DNA of 64,000 nucleotides from Betaproteobacteria bacterium (GTDB lineage Bacteria > Pseudomonadota > Gammaproteobacteria > Burkholderiales > Usitatibacteraceae). The translations under genes and the position numbers were made by a program. Shown piece by piece: positions 54,655 to 63,774 of this stretch. Every line of letters begins with the position of its first letter. Within the stretch, counting starts at the first letter, position 1. The notes beneath the pieces were generated by a model. That model had not been told where the DNA came from. It was given only the letters and a program-made list of their open reading frames with translations, and made no database searches. Location: assembly GCA_016791265.1 (NCBI GenBank), contig JAEUMY010000007.1, forward strand, positions 186,001 to 250,000, given 5' to 3'.

Positions 54655-55391
54655 GTCTTGACCACAAGGTTGCGGAGGTCGCCGCGCTCCTCGCTCGCAT
54701 CGAAAGCGAATATTCGCCCGCGGTCTTCGCCTCCAGCTTCGGCGCCGAAGACATGGTGTTGACCCACCTCATCGCCAGCCGCCGCGCGAATATTCGCATC
54801 GTCACGCTGGACACCGGACGGCTGCCGAAAGAGACGCTTGAGCTCATGCAGCGCTCGCGCCGCGAGCTGGACTTTCGCCTCGCGACGTACGTGCCCATCG
54901 CCGAGATCGTTGACGATTTCGTGGCGCGCAATGGGCAGAACCCGTTCTACGACAGCGTCGACATGCGCAAGCGCTGCTGCTACATCCGCAAAGTCGAGCC
55001 GCTCAATCGCGCGTTGGTGGGCGCGAGAGCATGGCTCACCGGCATGCGCCGTGAGCAGGCGGCATCGCGCGGCGCGCTGGAAGTCGAGGAGCGGGACGCT
55101 GATCGCGGCATCGCCAAGTTCAATCCGCTTGCTGACTGGAGCAGTGATGAGGTGTGGGCGTATCTGCGCCAGCACGACGTGCCCTACAACGCGCTGCATG
55201 ACCGGGGTTACCCCAGCATTGGTTGCGAGCCCTGCACCCGTGCCGTGCAGCCTGGCGAGGATCCGCGCGCCGGCCGCTGGTGGTGGGAGCGGGACGCGGA
55301 GGGCAAAAAGGAATGCGGGCTGCACATCAGCGTGGTCAGCACCGCCGGATTGAGACACAAGGAAGAGTTCAGCGAAGAGGTCAGCGCATGA
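54651..55391 (+). CDS. cysH: Adenylyl-sulfate (APS) reductase
   Basis: A 246-residue thioredoxin-dependent reductase that makes sulfite from activated sulfate. The cysteine pairs RCCYIRKVEPL and CEPCTRAV bind a [4Fe-4S] cluster, which marks the APS-using type, and KKECGLH near the C-terminus carries the catalytic cysteine. No APS kinase is fused to CysN, which agrees. Two palindromes only 80 bases apart (54706-54717, EYS; 54786-54797, ANIR) lie in the first 50 codons. It overlaps both neighbours by 4 bases. Confidence 0.95.
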   Translation: MSLDHKVAEVAALLARIESEYSPAVFASSFGAEDMVLTHLIASRRANIRIVTLDTGRLPKETLELMQRSRRELDFRLATYVPIAEIVDDFVARNGQNPFYDSVDMRKRCCYIRKVEPLNRALVGARAWLTGMRREQAASRGALEVEERDADRGIAKFNPLADWSSDEVWAYLRQHDVPYNALHDRGYPSIGCEPCTRAVQPGEDPRAGRWWWERDAEGKKECGLHISVVSTAGLRHKEEFSEEVSA

Positions 55392-56353
55392 GTGCCGTAC
55401 TGAAAGATCGCGACCCGTACCGCCGATTTGGCGACGACGCGGGCGATGTCGCCGCCACACCGGTCGCCCATCTCGACTGGCTGGAGTCCGAAGCCATCCA
55501 CGTCATGCGCGAGGTGGTGGCGGAGACGCGCAATCCGGCGCTGCTCTTTTCCGGCGGCAAGGACTCCATCGTGCTGCTTCGCATCGCCGAGAAGGCGTTC
55601 CGGCCGGACCGCTTCCCGTTTCCGCTGCTGCACATCGACACCGAGCACAATTTCCCCGAGGTCATCGCCTTCCGTGATGCGCGAGCGAGCGAGTTGGGCG
55701 AGCGGCTCATCGTGCGTTCCGTGCAGGCCAGCATAGACCAGGGCCGCGTGGTGCTGCGCCGCCCGGACGAGTCGCGCAACGTGCATCAGACCGTGACGCT
55801 GCTGGATGCCATCCAGGAACAGGGCTTCGACGCGCTGTTCGGCGGCGCGCGGCGCGACGAGGAGAAGGCCCGCGCCAAGGAGCGCATCTTGTCCCATCGC
55901 GACGAGTTCGGTCAGTGGGACCCGAAGAACCAGCGCCCGGAACTGTGGAGTCTCTACAACGCGCGCCTGGCGCCGGGCGAGCACCTGCGCGTGTTCCCGC
56001 TTTCCAATTGGACCGAGCTCGACATCTGGCAGTACATCGCGCGCGAGAAGCTGGCTGTGCCGTCCATCTACTTCGCCCATGAGCGCGAAGTGGTCGAGCG
56101 ACGCGGCCTGCTGGTACCTGTCACGGAACTCACGCCGCCGAAAGCCGGTGAAACCGTGGTCACGCGCAGCGTGCGCTTCCGCACCGTGGGCGACATCACC
56201 TGCACCTGCCCGGTCGCCTCTGATGCCACCGACGTGGATGCCATCGTGCGCGAAACGCTGACCACGCGCATCACGGAACGCGGCGCCACGCGCATGGATG
56301 ACCAGACCTCCGATGCCTCGATGGAACTCAGGAAGAAAGAAGGCTATTTTTGA
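55388..56353 (+). CDS. cysD: Sulfate adenylyltransferase subunit 2
   Basis: A 321-residue PP-loop ATPase: LLFSGGKDSIVLL is the pyrophosphate-binding loop; PLLHIDTEHNFPEVI and FGGARRDEEKARAKER follow. With CysN it makes APS from sulfate and ATP. The ATG at 55388 overlaps the cysH stop; the longer frame upstream is rejected. The C-terminus overlaps the cysN start (TGATG). Confidence 0.96.
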   Translation: MSAVLKDRDPYRRFGDDAGDVAATPVAHLDWLESEAIHVMREVVAETRNPALLFSGGKDSIVLLRIAEKAFRPDRFPFPLLHIDTEHNFPEVIAFRDARASELGERLIVRSVQASIDQGRVVLRRPDESRNVHQTVTLLDAIQEQGFDALFGGARRDEEKARAKERILSHRDEFGQWDPKNQRPELWSLYNARLAPGEHLRVFPLSNWTELDIWQYIAREKLAVPSIYFAHEREVVERRGLLVPVTELTPPKAGETVVTRSVRFRTVGDITCTCPVASDATDVDAIVRETLTTRITERGATRMDDQTSDASMELRKKEGYF

Positions 56354-57645
56354 TGAGCACAGTCGATACCCTCCGCTTCACCACCGCCGGCTCGGTGGAC
56401 GATGGCAAAAGCACGCTCATCGGCCGCCTGCTGTACGACACCAAGTCCATCTTTGAAGATCAGCTCGCGGCCATTGAAAGCACGACGGCCAAGCGCGGCG
56501 CAGTGGACCACCCCAATGGCGTCGATCTCTCGCTCCTGACCGACGGTCTCACGGCGGAGCGCGAGCAGGGCATCACCATCGACGTGGCCTATCGCTACTT
56601 CACCGGCCCGAAGCGCCGCTTCATCATCGCCGACACGCCCGGTCACGAGCAGTACACGCGCAACATGGTCACCGGCGCCAGCACGGCCGATCTTTCCATC
56701 ATCCTGGTCGATGCGAGCAAAGGCCTGCAAACGCAGTCGCGCCGTCACGCCATCCTCGCCGCGCTGCTGGGCATTCCGCATGTCGTGGTGGCGGTCAACA
56801 AGATGGACCTTTGCGAATATTCGCAGGTGATCTTCGAGGCCATCCGCCGCGACTTTCTCGCTTTCGCGGCACCGCTCGGCATCGCCAGGCTGGACTTCAT
56901 TCCCGTCTCCGCGCTCAAGGGCGACATGGTGGTGGAACGCGGCCATGCGCTGCATTGGCATGACGGTCCCACGCTGCTCGAACTGCTGGAAACGACTGAC
57001 GCGCCGCACCGTCGCGTGGGCGCATTCCGTTTTCCGGTGCAGCGCGTTGCCGCCACGAAGTTTCCGGGTGCCGGGGGTGCGGAACCGCGCGGCATCGAGC
57101 TGCGCGGCTACCAGGGCCGCATCGAGTCAGGTCGCGTCCGCGTGGGGGATCGCATCACTATCCTGCCGGCGGGTCATGAGGCCACGGTGAGCGACATCGT
57201 CACCCTGGATGGCAGGCTGGATGAAGCCGGGGCGCCGCTCTCGGTCACGCTGCTGCTGGACCGCCAAATCGACATTTCCCGTGGTGACACCTTCACGCAT
57301 CGCGATGACGCGCCGCAGGTCAGCAACCGCATCGTCGCCGACCTGTGCTGGTTCGGCGATGCGCCGCTGGATCGCGGCCGCCGGTACTTGCTGAAGCACG
57401 GCACGCAATCGGTGCGCGTGGCCATCGATGGCATCGAGCACAAGCTGGACGTGAACACGCTGAAACGTGAAGCGGCCATCACGCTGCGACTGAACGACAT
57501 CGGTCGCTTGCGCCTCAAGACCTTGCGTCCGCTGGCGGTCGACCGTTACGCGGACAACCGGGCCAGTGGCAGCTTCATTCTCATCGATGAAGTGAGCAAT
57601 GCCACCGTGGCCGGAGGGCTGATTGCCGGGGTGACCAATGGGTAA
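56353..57645 (+). CDS. cysN: Sulfate adenylyltransferase subunit 1 (GTPase)
   Basis: A 430-residue EF-Tu-like GTPase that drives APS formation with CysD. G motifs are visible: GSVDDGKSTLIGRLLYD (G1), DTPGHEQYTRN (G3) and AVNKMDL (G4). The length and end show no fused APS kinase domain. ATG 56353 is used. A palindrome at 56813-56824 directly follows the NKMDL motif and encodes CEYSQ. The stop overlaps the second cobA by 8 bases. Confidence 0.96.
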   Translation: MSTVDTLRFTTAGSVDDGKSTLIGRLLYDTKSIFEDQLAAIESTTAKRGAVDHPNGVDLSLLTDGLTAEREQGITIDVAYRYFTGPKRRFIIADTPGHEQYTRNMVTGASTADLSIILVDASKGLQTQSRRHAILAALLGIPHVVVAVNKMDLCEYSQVIFEAIRRDFLAFAAPLGIARLDFIPVSALKGDMVVERGHALHWHDGPTLLELLETTDAPHRRVGAFRFPVQRVAATKFPGAGGAEPRGIELRGYQGRIESGRVRVGDRITILPAGHEATVSDIVTLDGRLDEAGAPLSVTLLLDRQIDISRGDTFTHRDDAPQVSNRIVADLCWFGDAPLDRGRRYLLKHGTQSVRVAIDGIEHKLDVNTLKREAAITLRLNDIGRLRLKTLRPLAVDRYADNRASGSFILIDEVSNATVAGGLIAGVTNG

Positions 57646-58420
57646 GGTCTACCTGGTCGGCGCCGGCCCCGGCGCCCCTGATCTACTCACGCTGCGCGGG
57701 GCACGCTTGCTCGCCGAGGCCGACATCGTATTCTTCGATGCCCTGGTGCATCCTGGCACGTTGGCCCTGGCTGCGAAGGCGAAGAAGGTCGCGGTGGGCA
57801 AACGCTGTGGCCAGGTGTCCACCGATCAGCGCTACATCAATGGCCACCTGGTCGATGCGGCTCAAGCGCATGCGGTCGTGGTACGCCTCAAGGGCGGCGA
57901 CCCCATGCTGTTCGGGCGGGCGCAGGAAGAGATCGCGGAACTGGAAACGGCGGGCGTTGAATACGAAGTCGTGCCCGGCATCACCGCGGCCCTCGCCGCC
58001 AGCGCGCAACTCGGTGTTTCGCTCACTCGGCGTGGCGTCGCCCGCAGCGTCACGTTCGCGACACCGCGCGTGGGTGATGGCGAAGACGAAAGCGCCAACC
58101 ATTGGGTGGGCAGCGCCGCCAATGCCGACACCACGGTGCTCTACATGGCGGCCGGTCACGCCGCCACACATGCGCGCGAATTGATCGCCGCGGGGAAGTC
58201 CGCCGGCACGCCGGTGATTTGCATCGAAAGCGCCACGCTGCCGGAAGAGCGCCGCGTCGCCACGACACTGGGCGGATTGCTGCGCGGCATCCCCGGCAAC
58301 GGCGGCCCGGCGCTCCTCTGCATCGGCGAGGTCTATCGCGAATGGCTGGCTGATGCGCAGCGAATGCGGCCCGACGCCGGACAGCGGCAAACGACGGTTG
58401 AGCAATGTTCGCTCAACTGA
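57638..58420 (+). CDS. cobA: Uroporphyrinogen-III C-methyltransferase (second copy)
   Basis: A 260-residue SUMT paralogue of the gene at 51549, with VYLVGAGPGAPDLLTLRGARLL, VVRLKGGDPMLFGRAQEE and PGITAALAASAQLGVSLT. It overlaps cysN by 8 bases and so is expressed with sulfate reduction, presumably to supply siroheme to CysI. Identity between the two copies looks moderate, so they are old paralogues or separate acquisitions rather than a recent duplication. Confidence 0.93.
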   Translation: MGKVYLVGAGPGAPDLLTLRGARLLAEADIVFFDALVHPGTLALAAKAKKVAVGKRCGQVSTDQRYINGHLVDAAQAHAVVVRLKGGDPMLFGRAQEEIAELETAGVEYEVVPGITAALAASAQLGVSLTRRGVARSVTFATPRVGDGEDESANHWVGSAANADTTVLYMAAGHAATHARELIAAGKSAGTPVICIESATLPEERRVATTLGGLLRGIPGNGGPALLCIGEVYREWLADAQRMRPDAGQRQTTVEQCSLN

Positions 58421-58452
58421 CTCCCCAGTAACGAATCCTTTCGATTGCTTCG

Positions 58453-58478
58453 CCCTCCCGCGCTGGGGCGCGGGAGGG
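58453..58478. repeat. GC-rich hairpin upstream of sbp
   Basis: CCCTCCCGCG (58453-58462) is perfectly complementary to 58469-58478 across a 6-base loop. It lies between the second cobA and sbp with no T-run after it. It may protect or pause the transcript between the enzyme genes and the transporter genes. Confidence 0.65.
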
Positions 58479-58501
58479 ATGTCTCGCGCACAGGAATCCA
58501 A

Positions 58502-59509
58502 ATGACTCGGTTCATCGCGTTGCGAATATTCGCCCCCGCCATCTTCGCGGCCACCGGCGCATTCGCCCACGCCCAGCTGCTCAACGTTTCCTACGACCCC
58601 ACCCGCGAGCTTTACGCCGAGTTCAACAAAGCCTTCGCGGTCCACTGGGAAGCCACTGCCAAGCAGAAGGTCTCCATCAGGCAATCACATGGCGGCTCCT
58701 CCAAGCAGGCGCGCTCAGTCATCGACGGCCTCGAAGCCGACGTGGTCACGCTGGCGCTGTCGTATGACATCGACGAGATCGCAGAGAGGGCCAAGCTGCT
58801 GCCGGCGGACTGGCAGAAGCGCCTCCCGCTGAATGCCGCGCCCTACACCTCCACCATCGTGTTCCTGGTGCGGAAAGGCAACCCCAAGGCGGTGAAGGAC
58901 TGGGACGATCTGGTGAAGCCGGGCATCAGCGTCATCACCCCCAACCCCAAGACCTCGGGGGGCGCACGCTGGAACTATCTCGCGGCCTGGGGCCATGCGC
59001 TGAGGAAGCCGGGTGGCAGCGAGCAAAAGGCCAGGGACTTCGTCACGGCGCTCTACAAGAATGTGCCGGTGCTGGATTCCGGCGCGCGCGGCTCCACCAC
59101 CACGTTCGTGGAGCGCGGCATCGGCGACGTGTTCATCTCCTGGGAGAGCGAGGCCTTCCTCGCCATCAAGGAACTCGGCGCGGACAGATTCGAGATCGTC
59201 ATGCCGTCGGCCAGCATCCTGGCCGAACCGCCGGTCGCCATCGTGGACAAGGTCGTGGACAAGAAAGGCACGCGCAAGCTGGCGCAGGCCTATCTGGAAT
59301 ACCTGTACTCGGAAGCGGGTCAGGATATCGCGGGCAGGCACTACTACCGTCCGCGTCTGGAAAAAGTCGCCGCCAAATATGGCAAGCAGTTTCCCAAGGT
59401 GAATCTCTTCACCATTGATGACGTGTCCGGTGGGTGGCAGAAGGCGCAGAAGTTGCACTTCGCCGACAACGGCGTGTTTGACCAGATTTATCAGCCGGGG
59501 AGGAAGTAA
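58502..59509 (+). CDS. sbp: Sulfate/thiosulfate-binding protein
   Basis: A 335-residue periplasmic binding protein with a signal peptide cleaved near AHAQ (residue 24). Family blocks: [41 protein letters not shown] and [17 protein letters not shown]. It delivers sulfate to CysTWA. A palindrome at 58522-58533 encodes RIFA in the signal peptide, the same solution as in the gene at 30639. The ATG at 58502 is used. Confidence 0.96.
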   Translation: MTRFIALRIFAPAIFAATGAFAHAQLLNVSYDPTRELYAEFNKAFAVHWEATAKQKVSIRQSHGGSSKQARSVIDGLEADVVTLALSYDIDEIAERAKLLPADWQKRLPLNAAPYTSTIVFLVRKGNPKAVKDWDDLVKPGISVITPNPKTSGGARWNYLAAWGHALRKPGGSEQKARDFVTALYKNVPVLDSGARGSTTTFVERGIGDVFISWESEAFLAIKELGADRFEIVMPSASILAEPPVAIVDKVVDKKGTRKLAQAYLEYLYSEAGQDIAGRHYYRPRLEKVAAKYGKQFPKVNLFTIDDVSGGWQKAQKLHFADNGVFDQIYQPGRK

Positions 59510-59512
59510 GCC

Positions 59513-60346
59513 GTGGCCACGCTCCGCCGCCACAGCGTCCTGCCCGGCTTCAACCTGGCCCTGGGCTTCACGCTGCTCTACTTGTCGCTGATCGTCCTGA
59601 TTCCACTGTCCGCGGCGTTCATCAAGACCTTCACGCTGACCTGGGATGCGTTCTGGGCGCATGTCAGCGCGCCGCGCGTGGTGGCGTCATACCAGCTCAC
59701 GTTCGGCGCGTCGCTGGCGGCTGCGGCCATCAATGCGGTGTTCGGGTTGCTGGTGGCGTGGGTGCTGGTGCGTTACCGCTTCCCCGGCAGGCGGCTCGTT
59801 GACGCGCTGGTGGATCTGCCCTTCGCATTGCCCACCGCCGTGGCCGGCATCGCGCTCACCGCGCTCTACGCGGGCAACGGCTGGCTGGGTGAGCCGTTGG
59901 CGAAGCTGGGCATCAAGGTCGCGTTCACCCCGCTTGGCGTGATGGTGGCGCTGACCTTCATCGGGCTGCCGTTCGTGGTGCGCACGGTGCAGCCGGTGCT
60001 GGAGGACCTGGAGAAGGAGCTGGAGGAAGCCGCGCAATCCCTGGGCGCCACGGCGTGGCAGACCTTCTCCCGCGTGATCTTCCCCGCGCTGCTGCCTGCG
60101 CTGCTCACCGGTTTCACCCTCGCCTTCGCCCGCGCGGTGGGCGAGTACGGCTCGGTGATCTTCATCGCGGGCAACATGCCCATGTTGTCGGAAATCACGC
60201 CGCTCACCATCATCACGAAGCTGGAGCAATACGACTACGCCGGCGCCACGGCGGTGGCGGTGGTGATGCTGGTGACATCGTTCGCGCTGCTGCTTGCAAT
60301 CAATCTGTTGCAAGCGTGGATGCGGCGGCGTCAGGGGCAGAGGTGA
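59513..60346 (+). CDS. cysT: Sulfate ABC transporter permease CysT
   Basis: A 277-residue inner-membrane permease with about six helices. The EAA-type loop [20 protein letters not shown] and the block [17 protein letters not shown] match CysT/CysU. It starts with GTG 3 bases after sbp. Its stop overlaps the cysW start by one base (TGATG). Confidence 0.95.
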   Translation: MATLRRHSVLPGFNLALGFTLLYLSLIVLIPLSAAFIKTFTLTWDAFWAHVSAPRVVASYQLTFGASLAAAAINAVFGLLVAWVLVRYRFPGRRLVDALVDLPFALPTAVAGIALTALYAGNGWLGEPLAKLGIKVAFTPLGVMVALTFIGLPFVVRTVQPVLEDLEKELEEAAQSLGATAWQTFSRVIFPALLPALLTGFTLAFARAVGEYGSVIFIAGNMPMLSEITPLTIITKLEQYDYAGATAVAVVMLVTSFALLLAINLLQAWMRRRQGQR

Positions 60347-61218
60347 TGGCATCCATCCCGTTTTCCCGACCTGAGCCGCTGGCGCCACCACCTGCCCTCT
60401 CACTCGCGCGGATTCCGTGGGTGCCCATCGTGCTCACGACGATCGCGCTGACCTATCTCGCGCTGTTCCTGTTCGTGCCGCTGGCTGCCGTCTTTCACGA
60501 GGCGCTCAAGAAGGGCTGGGGCGTCTACCTCGCCGCCATTGCCGATCCCGACGCCTGGTCCGCCATCAAGCTGACGCTGCTGGCGGCAGTCATCGCCGTG
60601 CCGCTCAACCTGGTGTTCGGCGTGGCCGCCGCCTGGGCCATCGCCAAGTTCGACTTTCGCGGCAAGAACTTGCTCATCACCTTGATCGACCTGCCGTTCT
60701 CGGTGTCACCGGTGATCTCGGGATTGATCTACGTGCTGATCTTCGGCCTGCAAGGGTGGCTGGGGCCGTGGTTGGCCGCGCACGATCTCAAGATCATTTT
60801 CGCCGTGCCCGGCATCGTGCTGGCCACCCTCTTCGTCACCTTCCCCTTTGTCGCGCGCGAGTTGATTCCATTGATGCAGGCGCAGGGCCGCGAAGAGGAA
60901 GAAGCCGCGGCCGTGTTGGGCGCGTCGGGCTGGCAGACGCTGTGGCGCGTGACGTTGCCCAATGTGAAATGGGGTCTGCTGTATGGCGTGATTCTGTGCA
61001 ATGCGCGCGCCATGGGCGAGTTTGGCGCGGTGTCGGTGGTGTCGGGTCACATCCGCGGGCTCACCAACACGCTGCCGCTGCATATCGAGATTGTCTACAA
61101 CGAGTACCAGTTCGCCGCGGCGTTCGCCTGCGCGTCGCTGCTCGCGCTGCTTGCGCTGGTGACATTGGCGCTGAAGACGCTGGTGGAAGCGCGCGCCCAC
61201 AAGGAGTATTCACGATGA
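60346..61218 (+). CDS. cysW: Sulfate ABC transporter permease CysW
   Basis: A 290-residue permease paralogous to CysT, with about six helices, the [20 protein letters not shown] loop, and [16 protein letters not shown], a CysW hallmark. It starts within the cysT stop (ATG at 60346) and overlaps cysA by 4 bases. The frame also runs upstream inside cysT without support. Confidence 0.95.
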   Translation: MASIPFSRPEPLAPPPALSLARIPWVPIVLTTIALTYLALFLFVPLAAVFHEALKKGWGVYLAAIADPDAWSAIKLTLLAAVIAVPLNLVFGVAAAWAIAKFDFRGKNLLITLIDLPFSVSPVISGLIYVLIFGLQGWLGPWLAAHDLKIIFAVPGIVLATLFVTFPFVARELIPLMQAQGREEEEAAAVLGASGWQTLWRVTLPNVKWGLLYGVILCNARAMGEFGAVSVVSGHIRGLTNTLPLHIEIVYNEYQFAAAFACASLLALLALVTLALKTLVEARAHKEYSR

Positions 61219-62300
61219 GCATCCAGGTCAGAAACGTCAGCAAGAATTTCGGCAACTTCTCGGCGCTCAACGGTGTCAGCCTCGACATCGAGCCGGGTGA
61301 GCTGGTCGCATTGCTGGGTCCATCAGGCTCGGGCAAGACCACGCTGCTGCGCGTCATCGCCGGCCTGGAACGGCCGGACAGCGGGCAGATTTACTTCAGT
61401 GGCGAGGACACGACCGAGACCCGCGTGCAGGAACGCGAGGTGGGCTTCGTGTTCCAGCACTACGCGCTCTTTCGCCACATGACCATTTTCGAGAACGTGG
61501 CATTTGGCCTGCGTGTGCGTCCGCGCAAGGAGCGGCCGGCCGAAGCCGAGGTCCAGGAGCGGGTACACAAGCTCCTCAATCTCGTGCAGCTCGACTGGCT
61601 GGCTGATCGCTATCCGCATCAGCTATCTGGCGGCCAGCGTCAGCGCATCGCATTGGCCCGCGCCTTGGCGATCGAACCCAAAGTGCTGCTGCTGGACGAG
61701 CCCTTCGGCGCGCTGGATGCCAAGGTGAGGAAGGAGCTGCGCCGCTGGTTGCGCCGGCTGCATGACGAGATCAACCTCACGAGCGTGTTTGTCACCCATG
61801 ATCAGGAAGAGGCGCTGGAAGTGGCCGACCGCATCGTCGTGGTGAACCAGGGCAAGATCGAGCAGGTCGGCACGCCGGAGGCGGTGTACGACCATCCCGC
61901 CACCGCCTTCGTCTATCAGTTCCTCGGCAACGTGAACCAGTTTCACGGCCGGGTGAGGCGCGGCATCGCCACGTTCGGCTCGAAGACGCTGGCGGCGCCG
62001 GAGCATGAAACGGTCGAGGACGCCGCCGCCACGGCTTATGTGCGTCCGCACGACATTGACATCGCGCGCGCGCCGGGTATCGCCTCCATGCCCGCCACGG
62101 TGAGTCATGCGCTGCGTGTCGGCCCGGTGGTGCGGTTGGAGTTGTCGCGCGATGACAACGGCGAGCTGGTGGAAGTCGAGGTGCCGCGCGAACGCTTCGA
62201 TGATCTCGGCGTGGCGGCGGGCAACGTGGTGCATCTCACGCCGCGTCGCGCCAAAGTGTTTCTGGAAACGCCGCATGCCGCCGTGGGAGCGCGGCCATGA
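61215..62300 (+). CDS. cysA: Sulfate ABC transporter ATP-binding protein CysA
   Basis: A 361-residue ATPase: Walker [13 protein letters not shown], signature [15 protein letters not shown], Walker [12 protein letters not shown], switch VTHDQEEAL, and a C-terminal TOBE-like regulatory domain (YVRPHDIDI). It energises CysTW. The ATG at 61215 overlaps the cysW stop; its own stop overlaps the rhodanese gene by 4 bases. Confidence 0.96.
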   Translation: MSIQVRNVSKNFGNFSALNGVSLDIEPGELVALLGPSGSGKTTLLRVIAGLERPDSGQIYFSGEDTTETRVQEREVGFVFQHYALFRHMTIFENVAFGLRVRPRKERPAEAEVQERVHKLLNLVQLDWLADRYPHQLSGGQRQRIALARALAIEPKVLLLDEPFGALDAKVRKELRRWLRRLHDEINLTSVFVTHDQEEALEVADRIVVVNQGKIEQVGTPEAVYDHPATAFVYQFLGNVNQFHGRVRRGIATFGSKTLAAPEHETVEDAAATAYVRPHDIDIARAPGIASMPATVSHALRVGPVVRLELSRDDNGELVEVEVPRERFDDLGVAAGNVVHLTPRRAKVFLETPHAAVGARP

Positions 62301-62758
62301 ATGTGCGGCTTTCGGAGACCGAAACCCTGCTCGCGCGCGCGGCCGGACGTGGCGCCGCCAAGCATCTGCCGTATGCCGGCGAAGTCACGCCACAGGAAGC
62401 CTGGCAGCTAAGCCAGACCGCGGGTGCGGCCATCGTCGATGTGCGCAGCGAAGCCGAGTACGTGTGGGTGGGCCATGTGCCCGGCACGCGGCTCATCGAA
62501 TGGAAGCGCTGGCGCGAGCCTGAGCGCAATCCGGATTTCGAGCGCGAACTGATACGCGAATATTCGCGTGATGCGTTTCTGCTGCTGCTTTGCCGCAGCG
62601 CTGTGCGCTCGCACTATGCGGCGATCGCGGCGGCCAACGTGGGGTTCTCGCGTGTCTACAACATCCTCGAAGGCTTCGAGGGCGATCTCGGGGCGGACCA
62701 GCGGCGTGGCGCGCTCAGCGGCTGGCGCAAGGCCGGGTTGCCGTGGGAACAATCTTGA
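62297..62758 (+). CDS. Rhodanese-like sulfurtransferase
   Basis: A 153-residue single rhodanese domain. The active-site loop is LLCRSAVRS with the catalytic cysteine, and [20 protein letters not shown] is the N-terminal signature. It likely handles sulfane sulfur in the sulfate assimilation unit; substrate unknown. It is translationally coupled to cysA. A palindrome at 62556-62567 encodes REYSR just before the active-site strand. Confidence 0.92.
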   Translation: MNVRLSETETLLARAAGRGAAKHLPYAGEVTPQEAWQLSQTAGAAIVDVRSEAEYVWVGHVPGTRLIEWKRWREPERNPDFERELIREYSRDAFLLLLCRSAVRSHYAAIAAANVGFSRVYNILEGFEGDLGADQRRGALSGWRKAGLPWEQS

Positions 62759-62778
62759 GCTGAAGGTAGGCGATGGCC

Positions 62779-62804
62779 GTCATTCCGGCGAACGCCGGTA
62801 TGAC
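62779..62804. repeat. Intergenic hairpin between the rhodanese and lrp genes
   Basis: GTCAT-T-CCGGC, loop GAAC, GCCGG-T-ATGAC forms a near-perfect stem. It lies between two convergent genes and may act as a shared terminator. The GTCATTCCGGCGAACGCCGG type is a common proteobacterial intergenic repeat. Confidence 0.65.
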
Positions 62805-62810
62805 CAGCAC

Positions 62811-63275
62811 CTATATGTAATCCAGCGGCAACGCCGTCGTCGACTTCAGCTTCTCCATCGCGAAGCTCGAACTCACGTCGGTCAGCTCCACGCTCTTGAT
62901 GAGCTTCTTGTACACCGCGTCATAGCCTGCGATGTCGGGCACAACCACGCGCAAGAGATAGTCCACGTCGCCGCTCATGCGATAGACCTCGACGATTTCA
63001 GGGATGCTGCCCACGGCCTTGGCGAATTTCTCCAGCCATGCGGGGTTGTGCTGGCTTGTGCGGATGGCGACGAATGCGGTCACGCCCAGGTTGAGCTTGG
63101 ATGCGTCCAAGAGCGCCACACGGCGCTGGATCACGCCGGCCTCGTCCAACTTCTGGATGCGTCGCCAGCAAGGCGTGACCGAGAGATTCACCTTCTCCGC
63201 GATGTCCGCCACGGAGAGGCTGGCATCCTGCTGAAGCAGGGCAAGGATTTTTCGGTCAACGGCGTCCAGAGTCAT
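62811..63275 (-). CDS. Lrp/AsnC family transcriptional regulator
   Basis: A 154-residue regulator: an N-terminal helix-turn-helix (DRKILALLQQDASLSVADIAEKV, NLSVTPCWRRIQKL) and a C-terminal RAM effector domain (VEVYRMSGDVDYLLRVVVPDI). ATG 63275 gives the standard MTLDAVDRKIL start. It is convergent with the sulfate operon. Its target is not evident; self-regulation is usual in the family. A palindrome lies 20 bases upstream of the start. Confidence 0.94.
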   Translation of the reverse strand: MTLDAVDRKILALLQQDASLSVADIAEKVNLSVTPCWRRIQKLDEAGVIQRRVALLDASKLNLGVTAFVAIRTSQHNPAWLEKFAKAVGSIPEIVEVYRMSGDVDYLLRVVVPDIAGYDAVYKKLIKSVELTDVSSSFAMEKLKSTTALPLDYI

Positions 63276-63294
63276 CGTGTACTCGCGAATATTC

Positions 63295-63306
63295 GCATTG
63301 GTAGAA
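63295..63306. repeat. GCGAATATTCGC palindrome in the lrp promoter region
   Basis: A perfect copy 19 bases upstream of the lrp start codon. It directly precedes an AT-rich stretch (AAAAATATTCTAC) that may hold the promoter. Confidence 0.9.
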
Positions 63307-63377
63307 AAATATTCTACATGTTTGGTTAATGGCAGAGAATAAAGCAAACACTTTTCGCGACACAAGCGGAATAATTC

Positions 63378-63433
63378 TCCCCAGTCCCCAGTCCCCAGTC
63401 CCCAGTCCCCAGTCCCCAGTCCCCAGTCCCCAG
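63378..63433 (+). repeat. Heptanucleotide tandem repeat, eight copies of TCCCCAG
   Basis: TCCCCAG is repeated eight times without change (56 bases), ending 3 bases before the ATG at 63437. Because 7 is not a multiple of 3, changes in copy number would shift any reading frame through it and would change spacing to upstream promoter or ribosome-binding signals. Confidence 0.95.
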
Positions 63434-63436
63434 AAA

Positions 63437-63679
63437 ATGAAGCTCTTTACCAATCACCCCGCCAGCGTCAATGAGACCTACACCGAACACGCGGGTTTCG
63501 CCTTCGGCTTTGGGCTGCGCATGATCGCCGGCGGCCTGGCTTGTTGCCTGCACGGGCTCTTCCCCTTCCTGTTCGAGCGCACGGGCAGCCGGATCATCAT
63601 CTCGCTGCACCAGCATCTGGCGGCCAATCGCCGCCCCACGACCACGACCGACACCGCTGCGCCCGCCCGCGCGGCCTGA
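63437..63679 (+). CDS. DUF6356 family small membrane protein
   Basis: An 80-residue protein (core KLFTNHPASVNETYTEHAGF and GGLACCLHGLFPFLFERTGS) with one hydrophobic stretch. It matches what I recall of DUF6356, of unknown function. The ATG at 63437 gives the family N-terminus, but there is no ribosome-binding site other than the TCCCCAG repeat. The same frame is open from ATG 63329 through the repeat, giving a 116-residue version whose frame would depend on repeat number. Confidence 0.7.
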   Translation: MKLFTNHPASVNETYTEHAGFAFGFGLRMIAGGLACCLHGLFPFLFERTGSRIIISLHQHLAANRRPTTTTDTAAPARAA

Positions 63680-63774
63680 TAGCGGGTTACTCACTTCGCG
63701 CTTGGTGTGAATCAAGTGGCCGGCCGAAAGGCTGTGGCAGCATGAGGCTCGATGCGTTCTATTCGAGTCTCGAC

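Noticed and set aside
63378..63433. Regular TCCCCAG repeats as a possible CRISPR array
   Set aside because: Units are 7 bases and directly adjacent with no spacers, and no cas genes are present. It is a simple tandem repeat.
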